DNA of 64,000 nucleotides, from assembly GCA_028571685.1 (NCBI GenBank), contig CM053158.1:58744001-58808000 (forward strand). Direction: 5' to 3'. Shown here piece after piece: positions 24,941 through 37,324 of this stretch. A model generated the notes under the pieces. It worked only from the letters and a program-made list of their open reading frames with translations, made no database searches and was not told where the DNA came from. Numbering within the stretch: the first letter of the stretch is position 1; each line of letters starts with the position of its first letter. The translations under genes were made by a program, and so were the position numbers. Origin of the DNA: Heterohyrax brucei (lineage: Eukaryota; Chordata; Mammalia; Hyracoidea; Procaviidae).

Positions 24941-25414
24941 GATCAGTGTCTTTCTAAAGATGAAGAAAATAATGCCCACATTAAACAACTGCAAATGCTG
25001 TAAGACACTAAGGGGCATAATCACAACAAAGGCTTCAGTGTCCTCAAGCTCAAAAGTAGTAGAGAAGCTACTGCTGTGGGAATATTCTGATAAAGAAAAT
25101 CACAAATGGAATGTGCTGTAAAATCCCATGACCAAGAAAAACAAAATGACTTTACTAAACAAAATGGTATCTCATTCTAAAATTAATACAAAACACTATT
25201 ATTCCTAAATGGGAAGCTTAACTAGTTATAGGACTTTCTCTAGACTTTTGTCACACCTGGCTTCCTTACATCCTGAACTGCGTTGGCACAGGGCCAATGC
25301 CAACACACTTTTGATTAGGGAGCACAGAAAGCAATTAAGAATTTTTTAGTTTCTATCCTCTTGGTCTTTCAATTTTCTCCTCCTATCCTCCACTTATTCT
25401 AAGCCCTTTGTTAC
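24941..25414. other. Unique intron sequence
   Basis: Nothing recognised. Confidence 0.5.
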
Positions 25415-26435
25415 AAATATTCTATGAGACCCCTACTATAAGGACTGAAAAACAGACTCCTATATAGAAGAAAAGACTCTTTGACGGCTAGAAGGGAGGG
25501 AAAGGAAAGAGGGAGAGGACTGGTTACGGATTAGATAGTTGATAAAAATTTGGTTGGGTGAAATTAGTGGCAGCATACATTAGAAAGAAGATGATCTTAA
25601 CTGAACTTTAACATAACCTGAAAACTCTTCCAATCTTAACCCAACATGGAAAGGACATAGTAGCAGGGGCGGGGGTCCAGGTACCACGCTCTCAGGGGAC
25701 ACCAAGGCCAAGTGGCATAACTAGCCTATTGCCAAAAGAGTCTTCTCCACCCCATACTGGTGAGTGGCATTTGGGGTCCTAAAAGCTAGCAAGCTGTCAT
25801 CTGAGGTACACCAAATGGTCCCAACTCAGCAGGAACAGATGATCACCAAGGACAAAACAACATAGGAGAAAGAGAATCCAGAAGACAGAAAGACCCACGT
25901 GAAAGGGTGACTACATCAGCATGCTACCAAAAGAACCAGATGGTGCCTGGCCACCCCCAGTGACAGCCATGATGGGGCTCACAAAGTTGAAGCCCAGTGG
26001 CAATACTAGAATAAAAAGGGGTGCACCCTGAGAACTCCACTAAAAGACCTCAGTTGACGGTCTGAAGGCCTCAGGGTTCCCCTGGAAGCATGGCCCCTGG
26101 ACCTGATGCTGCCCCTGATCATAAATCATTACTGAAGTCAACTCCTCTGACACGAATGGATTGGACTTGGTGACACAGAGTGACTATATCATTTGTGCAC
26201 TTTATGGTTCTATGAATCTATAGGATGTCATCCTACTGGCCTTTCACTAGAGGGAAGTGGAGAAGGTGGAGAAGAGGGGACAAGAGATTGCTAAGAAGGT
26301 ATGACTTGTATAGAACAGAAAGAAGGAGTTTGCTGACATCAGGCTAGAACAGCAGTGAGAGCTGTACACAGGCAGGAATGTGAATTTAAACAGGACTGTA
26401 CAGTTTCACTCAATCACAATTTAAAAAAAAAATTG
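25415..26435 (+). mobile_element. L1 3' UTR, 5'-truncated
   Basis: It begins near tatgagacccctactataag at the end of ORF2/start of 3' UTR and runs through all 3'-UTR modules to tcactcaatcacaatt plus poly-A. It aligns throughout with 48690-49657. A short approximate target duplication (acaaatattct / acaatatttct) may flank it. Confidence 0.9.
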
Positions 26436-27029
26436 TTCCTAAACAATATTTCTAAACTTAGGAATATTTCTAAAACTTTTCCTACATAAAAGTCAGAAGA
26501 GGTAATAACCTATAAAACTTAGGTTTAAAAAAATGTTTTTGTGCACACTATTACATTTCAGGATTTTAAAATTTGTGAATTTGATTATCACAAAATGGCT
26601 AAACAGAATATTTAGATAACAAAAATAAAGCAAACACATCTTTACGACATAGATACCTTAAGAGTATGTGATTATGTGTGTATACTTTATGCTTTCATAG
26701 CTGCCTAAGTTTCTACTCTTAAAACTGATATTTTAAGTTAACATTTTAGCAATTCATAAAATTCTTGTGTATTGCATTATAACTACTTCTTTTATGCCAA
26801 CAGATAAAAAATGATAAAGCTAATGCATACACTTAAACTGTTAAAAACAAAACACCCTAGCTGAATTACTCAACACAAATTCAAAATTGTTGAAGTTGCT
26901 GTACAGTTACAAGCATGTCTATCTAATTTAGGATAAGAAGGATGAGTTCTAAATTCAGACTAAATTTTGAACAATGTTTGATGTTTCTTGAGCCATGCAT
27001 GAAAAAGCATCTGTTATTTACAGATCAAA
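26436..27029. other. Unique intron sequence
   Basis: AT-rich, nothing recognised. Confidence 0.5.
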
Positions 27030-27105
27030 GCAACTCTGCCAGCCAGCCACCCAGCCAGCCAGCCAAGTGCTGTAGAGTCGGATCCAACTCATGAGTATCC
27101 TAAAA
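27030..27105 (-). repeat. (CCAG)n microsatellite on an AfroSINE tail
   Basis: 27038-27064 is CCAG/CCAC repeats running into aagtgctgtagagtcggatc, so the microsatellite grew from the GCCAAG-type SINE tail. Confidence 0.75.
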
Positions 27106-27110
27106 CAACT

Positions 27111-29129
27111 AGTATGAAAAACACCAAAATCTAATTTCATCCCTGTCCACATGCTTCTTTGAACTAATAATTCAGAGAATTGGTCGGTATGTTGAACTAA
27201 CAACCTAGCTTAATGCTTGCCAACTTCGATGGCTCCAATTCTTTATTTTAAGAAACAGGATTTTAAAAACACAGCCACAAGCAAATTTTAAGAAATGGAA
27301 AGTCAAGTGGCAAAGTCATGTATTGTTAAACAACACCTCAAAAAACATCAGTAACACCTAGGCATCACTTTGTAAGCTATGGATGTCAATGTCAATTCTG
27401 GAGTCTGGGTTTACATAAGACAAATTCAATTTTTTTTTTCCCAATAAACTATCCAGTCATTCTTTACGAGATTCAGCAAACACCTAATCTTACTTCATTA
27501 GGAATCACAGAAAAATGTTCCTGTTAATGGGTTACTATTTTATATTTTAATTGTTATGAGAAATTCCAAACATAACAGCCAAGAGCAAGCTATCTTTCAT
27601 GTCTTTATTATTCAGACATCTGAGCCTCACAGACACATCTGCTGCAAAGATTTGCCTAGTATTTACTCGTAGTAATCAATGGCAAACTGCTACTAAGAGT
27701 ATTAAACAGAGAGACTTAGTTAGCTAGTATCTCCTGATTTCTTTTTTCTTTTTCTTTGGTGGGGGAAGCGTCCTAGTACCAGATGGATTTTAAGGAAATT
27801 ATTCTGTTTGAAGTTGCTATTCTAAGAAGTCTAGTTACTATAACTTACATGAACACATGACAGAGATTGTTGCACAGAAATTCCACCTTCCTTTGCAATT
27901 CTATTCCCTGACCCTCTCAAACCTGGAGCATAACTAGGCATTAAAAAAAAAGAAAGAAAAGTTCCAACACTGCAGGGGGTTTAGCATGTATATTTACAGG
28001 CAAGAAACCTAAGCTCAATGCTAGTACCACTTAAAGTACACGTAGAAAATATTTTTAAAGAAGCAGTCAGTATAACTTTTTTTTTAGAATGCTCCCCAAT
28101 ATCGGCACATAAATCCCATCACTCTGCACCTTCCTTTCTCTCAGGTTGTAAGAAAATTACCCAAAACTCAACCTACACAGAGAAAAGGATTTACTCCGAC
28201 TAACTGTTCTTTCTTATACTTGCCAGCATTTGAACACTTTCAATATTATTTTCAACTACTGATGAGCTGCTTTACAAATGTGTATGTGTGCCCCTTCTAC
28301 ACATAAACAACTAAAGCTCTCTGAGGGTAGAATCTTTGATCTCTTCATATTCACACACTGCTAACTCCATAAATCTGTACCAAGAAATCAACACACATTG
28401 CGGGTGAGCTAAAAAACACTAGGTCACTACTTCAGCTTTAATAGTATTCTTACAACCACACTGAACTCTTTTAAGCTACAGAATCCAAAGAATATCTCTG
28501 TATCTGTCTTTCACATTAAAAGCATCACATTAATTCTGTGGTTTGTAGACTTTCCCTTTTGGGAAGCCAATGCTAGATCAATAGTTAAATACTCTGGGTT
28601 GTAGATCTGTTATCACCACCAAGAAAGACAGTGACGCTGATAAACTCAGGTCTTCTTTTTCATAGAATATTGTGAAGAGAACAACTACCAAAGCAAAGGT
28701 GTTTGGTCCTCAGATTAAGTAAAATACATATCACATTTTTTTCCTCAAGTAGACAAATGTCAAGATTATTCAAAGTATGTGACAACGGAACAGCAATGAT
28801 TAAAAAAAAAAAAACTAGTGGCCTAATCTACAAAAGTAAATAATGGTAATTACATGCTGAATCAAACAAAGTTCAATGAAGTGAGTTTCTGATCTACTGA
28901 GGTATATGTATTAACAGTACAGTAATTCAAGAGAAAAAAAGTCACGACTAAAGCAAATGGTAAAAAAATTTAAAAAGGATAAATTCTGGAAAGTTTATAT
29001 AGACAGTATCTCATATCAATTAAAAATAGAAAGGAAGAATGATATCTTAGAACAGCTAAGTATCATCTTTTAAGACTTGACTATTCAACAATATGAAATG
29101 AAGACTTGACTAGGTAAAGAAAAACAGAC
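27111..29129. other. Unique intron sequence
   Basis: AT-rich. A weak MIR/L2-like phrase lies near 28310-28380 (ctctgagggtagaatctttg). No supportable exon. Confidence 0.5.
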
Positions 29130-29130
29130 A

Positions 29131-29178
29131 ATGGTTGGCACACAGTAAGGAATCAATAAATATTTGCTCTAGAAGCCC
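29131..29178 (+). mobile_element. MIR 3' fragment
   Basis: tggcacacagtaaggaatca followed by ataaatatttgct, the MIR 3' end. Confidence 0.65.
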
Positions 29179-29799
29179 CAAGTGCTGTCAATTTGAATAT
29201 GCCCAACTGATATTTTACAAACGTACAAAAGCATTTTAACGGAGAAAAATAGCTTTCTCAAAAAGCACTGTTGGAGAAATTAGACTTCCCTATGCAAAAA
29301 AAAAAAAAATGAACCCTTGTCTAAACTTTACCCCTTATTGAAAAACCAACTCAAAAGGGATCATATGTAAATGTGAAGCATCAAACTTTCAGGAGAAAAC
29401 TTTCATGATCCAGAATTAGACAAAGAGTTCTCAGACATGATAACAAAACTACAATTCATTTAAAAAGTGCTGATAAATTTTACTTTACCAAAATTAAAAT
29501 ATTTTTACCCTACAAATAACTGTTCAGGGAATGAAAATTCATGCCATAAATCAGAAGGAAGTATCCGGAAATCACAGTGTGTCAAAATACTTACATCTCA
29601 AATATACAAAGAACTTTCAAAACTCCACAGCAAGAAACCAAACAGCCCAATTAAAATATCTGCAAAAGGCCTAACAGACACTTTCACCGATGAAAATACA
29701 CGACTGGCAAATAAGCACATGAAAACATGTTCAAAATCAATAGCCACTAGGGAAATGAAAATTAAAACATTCTGAAACATCATTAAACATCTATTCCCC

Positions 29800-29981
29800 C
29801 AAACTCATTGTTGTTGAGTAGATTCTGACTCATAGTGACCCTGCAGGACAAAGCAGAGATGCCCCATAGGACTTCCGAAGCTGTAATCTTTATGTAAGCA
29901 GACTGTCACATCTTTCTCCCACAGAGCAGGTGAGGGTTCAAACTGCTGTTTCAGTTTAACCACTGTGCCACCAGAGCTCCT
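29800..29981 (-). mobile_element. AfroSINE, long form
   Basis: Contains gtaatctttatgtaagcaga and head ttaaccactgtgccaccaga. Inserted in old L1 ORF2. Confidence 0.92.
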
Positions 29982-29999
29982 AAACACCTATTTACCAAA

Positions 30000-30155
30000 A
30001 TCCAAACCTGTTGCTATTGAGTCAATTCCTACTCATAGCAATCCTCTAGGACAGAGGAGAACCGCTCCACATGGTTTCCAAGGAGCAACTGGTGGATCTG
30101 AGCCGCCAACCTTCTGGTTAGCAGTCGTACTTCTTAACCAGTGCACCCTCAGGTG
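30000..30155 (-). mobile_element. AfroSINE, short form
   Basis: Contains tgttgctattgagtcaattc, a ccaaggagcaactggtggat core and the head to about 30155. Confidence 0.92.
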
Positions 30156-30668
30156 TGCTATTAGAACAGTCTTCTAAGTGCTAGAGAGGACGTACGGCAA
30201 ATGCAAGCCCCATACACACCTTGCTGGTGAGGCGTAGAACTGTATGGCCACTATGGAGAGAGTCTGACGGTTTCTTATAAAGCTGAACATACACTTACCA
30301 TACGACCCAGCAATCCTACTTCTACATATCTACCATAGAGAAATAAAGACTTGTAGTTATACAAAAACTTGTAGATGAGTATTTACGGCAATTCTTTCAT
30401 AATCACCCCAAAGTGAAAAGAACTTAAATGTCCTTCAATGGACGAAGAGCTAAAAGCTGTAGTACATCCAAATGGTAGAATATTACCCAGCCATAAAAAA
30501 GAAATGATTGACACAATCATTTCTGCAATGATTCCCCAAGTCTCAAGCTAATGGTATGATTCCACTTAAATGATAAACTCTTGAAAACAAAACACTCTAT
30601 TGATGGAGAACAGATCAGTGGTTGCCAGAAGTTTAAATGGAGAAATAGGAGTGACTACAAAGAGACAA

Positions 30669-30833
30669 GAAACCCTGGTGGCACATGTTCAAGTGTTACC
30701 ACTGCTAACCAAAAGGCTGGCAGTTCAAATCCACCAGGTGCTCCTTGGAAACTCTATAGGCAGTTCTACTCTGACCTATAGGGACACTATGAACTGGAAC
30801 CAACTTGATGACACCTAACAACAAGAACAACAA
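30669..30833 (+). mobile_element. AfroSINE with RTE-like tail
   Basis: Head at ccctggtggcacatgttcaa; the 3' end reads gatgacacctaacaacaaga. The cacctaacaac tail is the same as the 3' end of the local RTE LINE. Confidence 0.93.
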
Positions 30834-30981
30834 AGAGACAGCATAAGGAAGTTACGGAGAACTGTTATATATCCTGATTGTCCTGAGACTGGCTGGTTTT
30901 TATGCACATTCAACTTCACAGTGCAGTATACGAAAAGGAAATCATTTTTCACAGCATAGTAATTAAGATAGCAATTAGTTG

Positions 30982-31168
30982 TTACTCTGACTCGACGGCA
31001 CTTGGCATAGTCTGGTGGCATAGTGGTTACATGCTACAGCTGCTAACCAAAAGGTCAGCAGTTCAAATCCACCAGGCACTCCTTGGAAACTCTATAGGGC
31101 AGTTCCACTCTGTCCTAAAGGGTCACTGTGAGTCAGAATCAACTCAACAACAGTGGGTTTAGTTTCGG
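30982..31168 (+). mobile_element. AfroSINE with intact pol III promoter boxes, preceded by a SINE tail
   Basis: The full SINE is about 31010-31168. 31016-31026 is a consensus-like tRNA box A (tggcatagtgg) and 31061-31070 is the box B core (gttcaaatcc). It ends in gtgggtttagttt. Just before it, 30982-31006 (ctgactcgacggcacttgg) is the tail of another SINE in the same orientation, giving a head-to-tail arrangement. Confidence 0.9.
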
Positions 31169-31509
31169 GGGGCAGGGTGGGGAGGTAGTATGAGATAAAT
31201 ATATGAAAGTGGGAAGGAGAAATAAAAATATATACTTAATTTTACAACTATTATTTCTGCCTAACAAAAGAACCTGGATATAATGAAACACCTAGAACTC
31301 AGACTGCAGTTTCTACATAACACTCTCCACTAAAAGACACCAATGCTCCTTGGAGTGGTAGCTGATTTCAGGCTGGGACAAGAAAAATAGAAGGTAAATC
31401 TAATCATCTTGTCATGCCAGTAACGAAGCACTCAAACATGAAAAGAAAAATGTCAGAAGAATATATAAGTCAACTTAAAGAGGTAGCCACCAGCCAAATT
31501 TGAGACAGT
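31169..31509. other. Unique intron sequence
   Basis: Nothing recognised. Confidence 0.5.
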
Positions 31510-31671
31510 TTAAACATCGAAAGGAATCTCACAGTGATCCTACAAGACAAAGAAGAACTGCTCTGTAGGGTTCCCAAGCCTGTCATCTTTATAGAAGCAG
31601 ACAGCCACATCAGTGGGTTCAAGCCACCAACCTTTCAGTTACTAGCCAAGCACTTAACCATTGCACCACAC
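31510..31671 (-). mobile_element. AfroSINE, long form
   Basis: tcacagtgatcctacaagac, catctttatagaagcagaca, head agcacttaaccattgcacca. Confidence 0.85.
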
Positions 31672-31734
31672 ACTTACAATAATGATGATAATTATCAAAT
31701 AAAAAGGAATCCTTGATTCCATAGACCAAAATCA

Positions 31735-31953
31735 AACCTGCCAGCCAGGCCAAGTGCCATCAAGTTGGATCCGACTTATGGCGACTCTACTGTCGACGAA
31801 TTGGTTTTGACTCCTAGCAACTCTATAGGACAGATTAGAACTGCCCTGTAGTGTTTCCATGGAACAATGGATCTGAAGTGCTGCCCTTTCGGTCAGCAAC
31901 CATAGCTGACTTTAGCTGTCAACCACTGTGCCACCAGGGCTTCTTAAATCCAC
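31735..31953 (-). mobile_element. AfroSINE with a second SINE tail attached
   Basis: A GCCAAG-type tail scrap (31735-31792) abuts a complete short-form AfroSINE (31793-31953). There are therefore two consecutive SINE 3' regions in one orientation. Confidence 0.8.
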
Positions 31954-32784
31954 AGCAGTACTTTAAAAAAGGAGCTGGAGTGTGGGGGTGTTCTTGACAA
32001 AAAAAAAAAAAAATCAAATAATGAAGTTAGAAAAAAATGATTGTATTAGGAAAATCATCATTTTGTATGCAATAAATACTTTAGGCAAGATGTAAAACCA
32101 TTAAGGGAAAGCTTATTGGGAAACTGGATAATTACCTGGTCCTCAAATATCACACCACAGATTACTTGTTACTCAGGAGAAGTGGGCCTTTACGGTACAG
32201 AAAACTGGAGACAGCCGCCTTAATCTGATGACTACACTTAGCCTCACCAAGAATGGAATGGACTGTGTACCTCCTGGTACAATGCAGTATGAAGTACCCA
32301 ACAACACCTATGCAGTATCCGTAAAGATATATTCGATCTGAATGTAAGGATAAATCAATCTGACAATCTCGATTACGGGACTATCTACAAAATAACAGAT
32401 ATAGATGCTACAAAAACGTCAACTTCATAAGTGAGAAAAAAGGTAGGGACTTAATGAAGTGCAAGTTACAATCCTTCACTGGCTCTGAGGAAAGGAAAAA
32501 GTTATGAAGCCATCATTATTAGTGCAGTACGGAAAAATGATCAAACTAACCATATTATTAGCTCATACTAATGTAGTAACACTAAATTTCTTAGATATGA
32601 CAATAATATCATGGTTATGAGAAGTATGTCTACATTCTTACAGTTCATATACTGAAATATCTAGTGATGAAGTGCTGGCATGTGTGCTACTTAGTAAGTG
32701 TTCTGTAAGTTTTAATTTTCCAAAATAAAGAGGTGGGGGGATGGACTACTCACTTTAAAACCTCCCCAGTCATGCTCCCAGTAA
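31954..32784. other. Unique intron sequence
   Basis: Contains a poly-A run at 32000-32013 and otherwise no recognised repeat. Confidence 0.5.
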
Positions 32785-32921
32785 CCCAAAACCCATTGCC
32801 AATGAGTTCATTTTGACTCATAGAGACCCTATAAGACAGAGTAGAACTGCCTCATAGAATTTCCAAGGAGCACCTGGTGGATTCGAACTGCTAACCTTTT
32901 GATTAACAGCCGTAGCCCAAC
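32785..32921 (-). mobile_element. AfroSINE
   Basis: aacccattgccaatgagttc to ttgattaacagccgtagccc. The extreme head is missing. Confidence 0.92.
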
Positions 32922-32974
32922 AGAGAAAAGAAAATATACACACTTATGATAAGAGTATAAGAATTTCATTCAAA

Positions 32975-33285
32975 GAATCCAGAGCCCAGCTCTGCCCTCT
33001 ATTGTGTTACTTTACCTAGATCAAGTTACTTAGCAACTATGAGAGTCAGTTTTCTCACTGGTATTAAACAGGCAAAATACCTGCCAATTCATAAAACGGT
33101 TTACAAGGTAAAAAGACATTACAGATTGGTTGGGAGCCATGATTGGATACATAAGAGATGTTTATAATCATTCCCTTGATTCTTTGCAGGATTGCTGTAA
33201 AGACTAAATGGGGGAAAAAAAAATGAAAAGCACCTAGTCTGGTGTACAACAGATGTGAATAAATTCCATCTTCTTCCCTGTTCAT
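32975..33285 (+). mobile_element. MIR
   Basis: ccagctctgccctctattgt, agttttctcactggtattaa and, after an interruption, ttgctgtaaagactaaatgg follow the MIR order. Confidence 0.7.
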
Positions 33286-33327
33286 GTGCTATACCCTCTG
33301 GTTGATGTTTTCACTTGTTTAGTCAAA

Positions 33328-33458
33328 GCCGAGCTACAGTTGTTAACCACAAATTCAAATCCACCAGCTGCTCCTTGGACACCCTAAGAGGCAATTCTAC
33401 TCTATCCTATAGCGTCGCTATGAGTTGGAATCAAATCAATGGCAATGGGCTTTTTTTC
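33328..33458 (+). mobile_element. AfroSINE
   Basis: Box B region caaattcaaatccaccag, core caattctactctatcctata, end atcaatggcaatgggctttt. The 5' tip is lost. Confidence 0.9.
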
Positions 33459-33811
33459 AATCCAGTCTCAATGGTGGAGATGTGTTATATCTACTACACA
33501 CAATTTTTTCTAGTTCATATTAGGTGTCTGTAAGGATGAAGAAAAAGCCTTGGTAAACAACTGTGTGAACCCATGGATAAATCAGCACACTGTAATCTTG
33601 GCTGTGCAATATGAGATTATCATTGTCTCTGAATATAGTTATTATTAAGATCTTCCACCAAGCAAATGACATATATAACTTACCCTGGGAAGCATAATAA
33701 ACTTCATCCCAAAGTGCTTTTTAATTCAGTCATCATTCCACTCCTCAGAAAAAAAGTACAGAGTAATTCAAAGATAAATGGCAGCAAAGGCTCATGACCA
33801 AGGTGCACCAA
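33459..33811. other. Unique intron sequence
   Basis: Nothing recognised. Confidence 0.5.
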
Positions 33812-34017
33812 AGACCAAACCAGCTGCTGCCAAGTCAGTTCCAACTCATGGCAAACCCATGTGTTGCAGAGCAGAACTGCTCCAGAGGATTTTCATGGCT
33901 GTGAACCTTTCAGAAAGAGGCTGCCAGGTCTTTCTTCTGAGGCACATCTGACTAGCTTCAAACCACCAACGTTTTAGTTAGGAACTGTACACTAACAGTG
34001 TGTGTCACCATGGGCTT
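33812..34017 (-). mobile_element. AfroSINE, long form
   Basis: accaaaccagctgctgccaa, gagcagaactgctccagagg, and a head near gtgtcaccatgggctt. Diverged. Confidence 0.85.
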
Positions 34018-34920
34018 TATGAGAAAATGTGGTGGTCATTTTATAAAGATGCCTACAGGCACATTTAATCACTTATTTCCCAAACACAGATAGGTTTCCA
34101 AACACATTCAATTGGTAAGATCAAAATATTTCTCTAAGAATTATAGTTTAAGTCTCTCCTAGTTTTAAAAAAAAATTGTAAATTGTAATAGAGAAAGATT
34201 CGAGAGTATTACCTGATAAAAAATAAGGACAAAATAAAGTCCTTAAGACAAATGAGCTATATCGTTGTATTTATTGTGCCTTAAAGCATTTTCATTAGAT
34301 GAGGACACTCAGGCCCCAGAGGTGTAGTAAGTTGTTATATTGCTCATCAGAGGCAGAGCAGCCGGCTGCAAAGCCCACGTACTGAACCACTGATGGCCTC
34401 CATGACACAGCAGATCTAAACTAGGAAGGCGGTAAACAAAAGTCCAGACACAACGAACAATCACGCCACATGAGAAGAGAACATTTGAAGACTCCAAGAG
34501 AAAAACAGACTCAGTAGAAAAGACAGTATGATTTTGAGGATGTCACATGTAAATACACAAAAAAGCGAATAATGCCCACCCCTCAAAAAGCTATTAGAAA
34601 CTCTAAGGAAAAAATGTAAATTTCATGCCCCAAATGTTCAAAAAATTAAAATATGGGATCAATTTTAGCAAGACGGGAGTATCTATTTGATTCTGAAGCT
34701 GGAAACACCTCTTTTTTGTGTGACAATGCAGTCCTCACACAGAACCAACACAGAAAGAAATAAAACCCTAGAACAGTCGTTGGCCTGGCAATCATTAATG
34801 AAGTCCAAATAACCTACAAACTGGTTCATAGGAATTTAACTTTTAGGATCAATCCACACAAATTATGGGAAGAAGTGACTGGTAAACGCCAGGGTGATAA
34901 CATCAATCCTCTCTTTCACT
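34018..34920. other. Unique intron sequence
   Basis: No clear repeat. A weak MIR-like phrase lies near 34290-34400 (minus-strand frame 34309-34497 is not gene-like). Confidence 0.45.
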
Positions 34921-35270
34921 GTTTTTTATTTTTTTAATTGTAGGTTTACAAAATCAACTTCTCATTTAACAATTAGTACACATACTGTTTTGTGACACTG
35001 GTTAACACCCCATAACATGTCGACATTCTGCTTTCTTAAGTTTGGGTTCCCTGTTGCCAGCTTTCCTGTCCCCTCCTGATTTGTGGTTCCTGCTCCTGGG
35101 CTGGTGTGCCAATTTAGCCTCATTTTGTTTGATGGGATTTAGCCTCATTTTGTTTGTCTAATCTTTGGCTGAAAGATGAACCTCAGGAGTTGACTTCATT
35201 ACTGAGCTAAGAGGGTATCTAGGGTCCAAACTGACAACATGGTTGTAAAAGTGCAGCTGAAATAAAAGTC
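34921..35270 (-). mobile_element. Old L1 3' end fragment
   Basis: A T-rich start followed by gtaggtttacaaaatcaact and a 3'-UTR-like region. A 25-bp period duplication lies at 35112-35157 (atttagcctcattttgtttg twice). Confidence 0.5.
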
Positions 35271-35850
35271 ATTCCAGAAAATAGGGTTTGAAAATTAAGA
35301 AGGGCAAGGTGGCAAAAAAGGAAGTTACAAAGGAGGAAATTATAAGATGCCTAAAGTCTGTGGGACAAGAAATAACATATTGCTTAAAGGTTCTAAAGTA
35401 ACCACGAATTAAATTTATATGATTTGAATGCTAGGATTAGATTGCATAAGAGGGACATAACATGAGCTAAAATCACATCTTTCATTCCAAAGACATGACA
35501 GATCGTATCTAGTGCTGACAAATTTAAGAAACAGATGTTCAAACATATCCAGAAGTATGGATATAATAGGGAGAATTGAAAATATAAACAGCTAAAAGAG
35601 TTAGATAGTTAACAGTAGAGAGCAGGAACCTGAGTGGAAAAGGAGGGGGCAGAAGACTGGGAGACTCACGTTTTTCATGAATTCTTCTATATTATCTGAC
35701 TTGTTACGAATCACAAGATGACTTCAATAAAAACAAAAAATAAATTGTTCTAAATTTAACTTATTATTTCAGAAGATGTTTTTTAAATGAAATTATTTTA
35801 CACAATGCCTAAATCTAGCATTCTCTTTTTAATAATGTCTAGATTTTCAT
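35271..35850. other. Unique intron sequence
   Basis: Nothing recognised. Confidence 0.5.
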
Positions 35851-36660
35851 AAATGTTCCTAATAGTAGAGAGCTCACATACACCCCTCAGTCAGCTTTCT
35901 GGATGTTACCACCTTAGAGAATCAAAAGACAACAATCAAAACCAGCTATTCATATTGCTAAACACTAACCTACAGCCCTTAGTCAGATTCTCCCAGTCTG
36001 TTCTGTTCCAAGATGCAAATCCAAAGCCCCACACTGCATCGACATGTTGTGCTTCCTTAGTCTTCTCTTATCTGTTGACAGTTCTTCCATCTTTCATTGT
36101 TTCTCGTGACCCTGACCCTTCTGCTCTTGATCATTTTCTACAATGTCTCTTAATCTGTGTTCCTGTTATATTTTCTCATAATTAGACTGAGATTGTATAT
36201 TTTTTGGCAAGAAGACCAGAAAAGTGGTGTTGTGACTTTCTCAGTATATCACATTGTCATCTATGATGTCAGCAAATCTCATTACTGGTGATATAAACCT
36301 TGATTACTTGGATAAGGCAGTGTTTGCCAGTTTTCTCAACTGTGAAATTATGATTTTTCCCTTTGTAACTGATATATAATTGGGGAGAAATACTTTGAGA
36401 TTAAGGCATTCATTTTTGATAAATACAGTTATAAGTTCTTATCTTTTAGAGATGCATAGTCAGTATTTCTGTATAAAGTGAGAAAATGTCTGGTATTTGC
36501 TTCAAAATAATAATTAAGTGGGGAAGGTGGGTCTGGGTGTAGGTGGAACAACACTGGCCACAAGTTGCTAACTGCTGAAGTTGAGTGATGGGCCAACAGA
36601 GATTCATTTTATTAATTTACTTTGTGTAACTTAAAAAATTAAAATTCTAATAAATAAACA
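35851..36660. mobile_element. Old L1M-type LINE remnants
   Basis: 35990-36400 contains phrases typical of an old L1 3' region (cacactgcatcgacatgttg; cagtgtttgccagttttctc; ccctttgtaactgatatata). 36480-36660 contains another 3' UTR phrase in plus sense (gtctggtatttgcttcaaaa; attcattttattaatttac). These may be two abutting elements. Confidence 0.65.
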
Positions 36661-37324
36661 ATCATTATACACATGGCTTGCTTGGCATACACATATGTAG
36701 CCAAAGATAAAACATTTGCTCATTCTGATGCCTGGGATTTCCATTATGCCTGAGTTTTCCTTTTTCTAATTTGAATCATTTTACAGCTCCAAGCAATCAA
36801 CTCCAGGGCTCCCAGATTCATGCATATTGAGAGTTCAGCCATCAACATTTAAAACACAGGCACTGTGCGCCCTCTAGCGTGTTACTGGATAACAGAAGTT
36901 CGGAATCCACGACAACAAAATGTATATTTTCTTATAGCATCATGCTACAGAAGGAAAGCACAAAAACTACTTGAATACCAATGACTACCTTTTTTCTGCA
37001 TAGAGAAGGCAAAAGGAGAGAGAAGACTAAAATTAGTCTAAAAAGTTTAAGCAATCTTAATAAAGGCTGAGGAAGAAAGATATTGACACCAATATTAACA
37101 TCTAATTCAGAACCATCTCATCACACTGTGTTCATATAACCATTTCTATCTTTTAGAATCATCTAACACCCAGAAACCGTGCACTGCTTTTAAGTCAGCA
37201 GATATTGTCCAAGTCTTGAAGACCTGCCATCATTTTATTTTCCTGTGACCTACTAAAAAGTCTTACTTAATAGTCACTGAATTTATCTGCAAAATATGAG
37301 CAGGAAGTAAAGTATAACAAGAAA
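36661..37324. other. Unique intron sequence
   Basis: Nothing recognised. Confidence 0.5.

Larger units (their letters stand above)
29270..30990 (+). mobile_element. Old L1 (L1M type), interrupted by three AfroSINEs
   Basis: ORF2 C-terminal text is seen at 29270-29795 (from 29467 LINFTLPKLKYF, then KHMKTCSKSIATREMKIKT) and 30160-30660 (ccatacgacccagcaatcct; tgtccttcaatggacgaaga). The 3' UTR follows, with cagtggttgccagaagttta and, after a SINE, tatcctgattgtcctgagac. AfroSINEs at 29800-29981, 30000-30155 and 30669-30833 split it. Confidence 0.82.

Noticed and set aside
31010-31168. tRNA-like A and B boxes, considered as a tRNA gene
   Set aside because: The boxes belong to the AfroSINE head. 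The remainder does not fold as a tRNA and the element continues into a SINE body.
32110-32150. Minus-strand text reading IQFP, considered as the next SLC25A26 exon (human VQFPLWE)
   Set aside because: The flanking residues do not fit IPFSLVQFPLWE, and no acceptor/donor pair surrounds it.
35853-36185. 110-codon frame in an otherwise quiet stretch
   Set aside because: The DNA matches old L1M 3'-region phrases; no protein motif.
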